Below, piece after piece: positions 24,787 to 25,125 of a stretch of 25,125 nucleotides of DNA. Each line of letters begins with the position of its first letter. Position 1 is the stretch's first letter. Origin of the DNA: JBDKTH01 sp964558295 (GTDB lineage: Bacteria; Planctomycetota; Planctomycetia; Pirellulales; Thermoguttaceae); the NCBI GenBank assembly GCA_964558295.1, contig CAZLDQ010000070.1:1-25125 (forward strand), in the 5' to 3' direction. The notes below the pieces were generated by a model. That model was not told the origin of the DNA. It was given only the letters and a program-made list of their open reading frames with translations, and ran no database searches. Made by a program: the position numbers and the translations under genes.

Positions 24787-24835
24787 ACAACCCTCCCCCC
24801 TGTTGTTCTCCCGCAAGCGGGCAAAGGGGAGTTGT
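24787..24835 (-). terminator. Candidate terminator hairpin after argG
   Basis: Read on the minus strand directly after the argG stop, ACAACTCCCC can pair with GGGGA(GG)GTTGT (two-base bulge), enclosing an inner hairpin CCCGC-TT-GCGGG, followed by TTGCGTTTT. This could end argG transcription. The CCCGCAAGCGGG core also resembles dispersed planctomycete repeats, so it may be a REP element instead. Confidence 0.4.
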
Positions 24836-24846
24836 GTTAGGGCTCC

Positions 24847-25125
24847 TCAATAACTCCGCGGCCGTACGCGCGCCTGGACACGGCTCGGCAAGCCTTGGAT
24901 ACGGAGGAAGCCCTCGGCGTCGGTCTGGTTGTAGGCGCCGCCGCCTTCCATCGTGGCGATTCCCTCGTCGTAGAGGCTGTTCGGGCTGGTGCGGCTGTCG
25001 ACCATGAGGTTGCCTTTGTAGAGGCTCAACGTCACTTGGCCGGTCACTGGCTTCTGTGCCTCGCGGATGAAGGCCATCAGGGCGTCCATCTTGGCGTGGT
25101 ACCAGAACCCGTAGTAGACCATCTC
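24847..25125 (-). CDS. argG: Argininosuccinate synthase, C-terminal part
   Basis: It catalyses ATP-dependent joining of citrulline and aspartate to argininosuccinate in arginine biosynthesis. Only the last 92 or so residues are in the window; the gene runs past the right edge. The C-terminal oligomerisation segment of ArgG is recognised from MVYYGFWYHAKMDALMAFI, VTGQVTLSLYKGN, SLYDEGIATMEGG and DAEGFLRIQGLP. The reading frame ends normally with TGA at 24847-24849. The ATG near 25122 is internal and not the start. A possible hairpin terminator follows the stop. Confidence 0.92.
   Translation of the reverse strand, partial: EMVYYGFWYHAKMDALMAFIREAQKPVTGQVTLSLYKGNLMVDSRTSPNSLYDEGIATMEGGGAYNQTDAEGFLRIQGLPSRVQARVRPRSY

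Overview
This window looks like a planctomycete chromosome, most likely from the Pirellulales or a close relative. It is a high-GC draft scaffold with one 10-N gap. The lineage is inferred from gene content: a remnant of a DUF1559-type prepilin joined to a remnant of a small regulatory-domain lipoprotein, Tat-exported Gfo/Idh/MocA and sugar-isomerase-like proteins, a secreted NHL protein, a BtpA-family protein, a secreted FAD oxidoreductase and a glycoside hydrolase. Short palindromic repeats lie in many of the intergenic spaces. No rRNA, tRNA, CRISPR array, integrase or transposase was seen.

Layout. 1-378 has no convincing gene. A secreted esterase (379-1287, +) converges on a large adenine DNA methyltransferase (1325-4324, -) that has no restriction or defence partner in the window. 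Next is a four-gene NAD salvage cluster on the + strand: pncB (4446), nadE (5912, overlapping pncB by 4 nt), an NrtR-like Nudix/winged-helix regulator (8107) and pncA (8857). A near-perfect palindrome with the GT-N7-AC spacing described for NrtR operators lies at 4406-4428, just upstream of pncB. The cluster therefore appears to carry both its own regulator and that regulator's operator. PncA would turn nicotinamide into nicotinate, PncB would make NaMN, and NadE would amidate NaAD to NAD. The NaMN adenylyltransferase (nadD) is not in the window.

A secreted NHL-repeat protein (9561-10619, -) and a BtpA-family protein (10998-11786, +) follow. An intact ergothioneine-type egtB (11962-13302, +) comes next. 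Directly behind it is a broken egtD remnant (13317-13673) with an in-frame stop and most of its 3' part missing. A secreted two-domain glycoside hydrolase (13880-16447, +) converges on a tightly packed three-gene minus-strand operon: DJ-1/PfpI, then a Tat sugar isomerase-like protein, then a Tat Gfo/Idh/MocA oxidoreductase (19355 down to 16548).

19636-20069 holds two gene fragments fused by an apparent deletion. 20085-21396 is a XylR-type (LacI-like sensor plus AraC DNA-binding) regulator that looks split only because of an assembly fault: about 127 bp is duplicated across the N gap, and collapsing the duplicate restores a 388-residue frame. A ZIP metal transporter (21571-22380, +), a secreted FAD oxidoreductase with a C-terminal carbohydrate-binding-like domain (22476-24542, -) and the 3' end of argG (24847 to the window edge, -) complete the window.

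I saw no unmistakable new multi-gene system. The observations most worth following up are the self-contained NrtR/NAD regulon, the decayed egtD beside an intact egtB, the solitary methyltransferase and the dispersed palindromic repeats.
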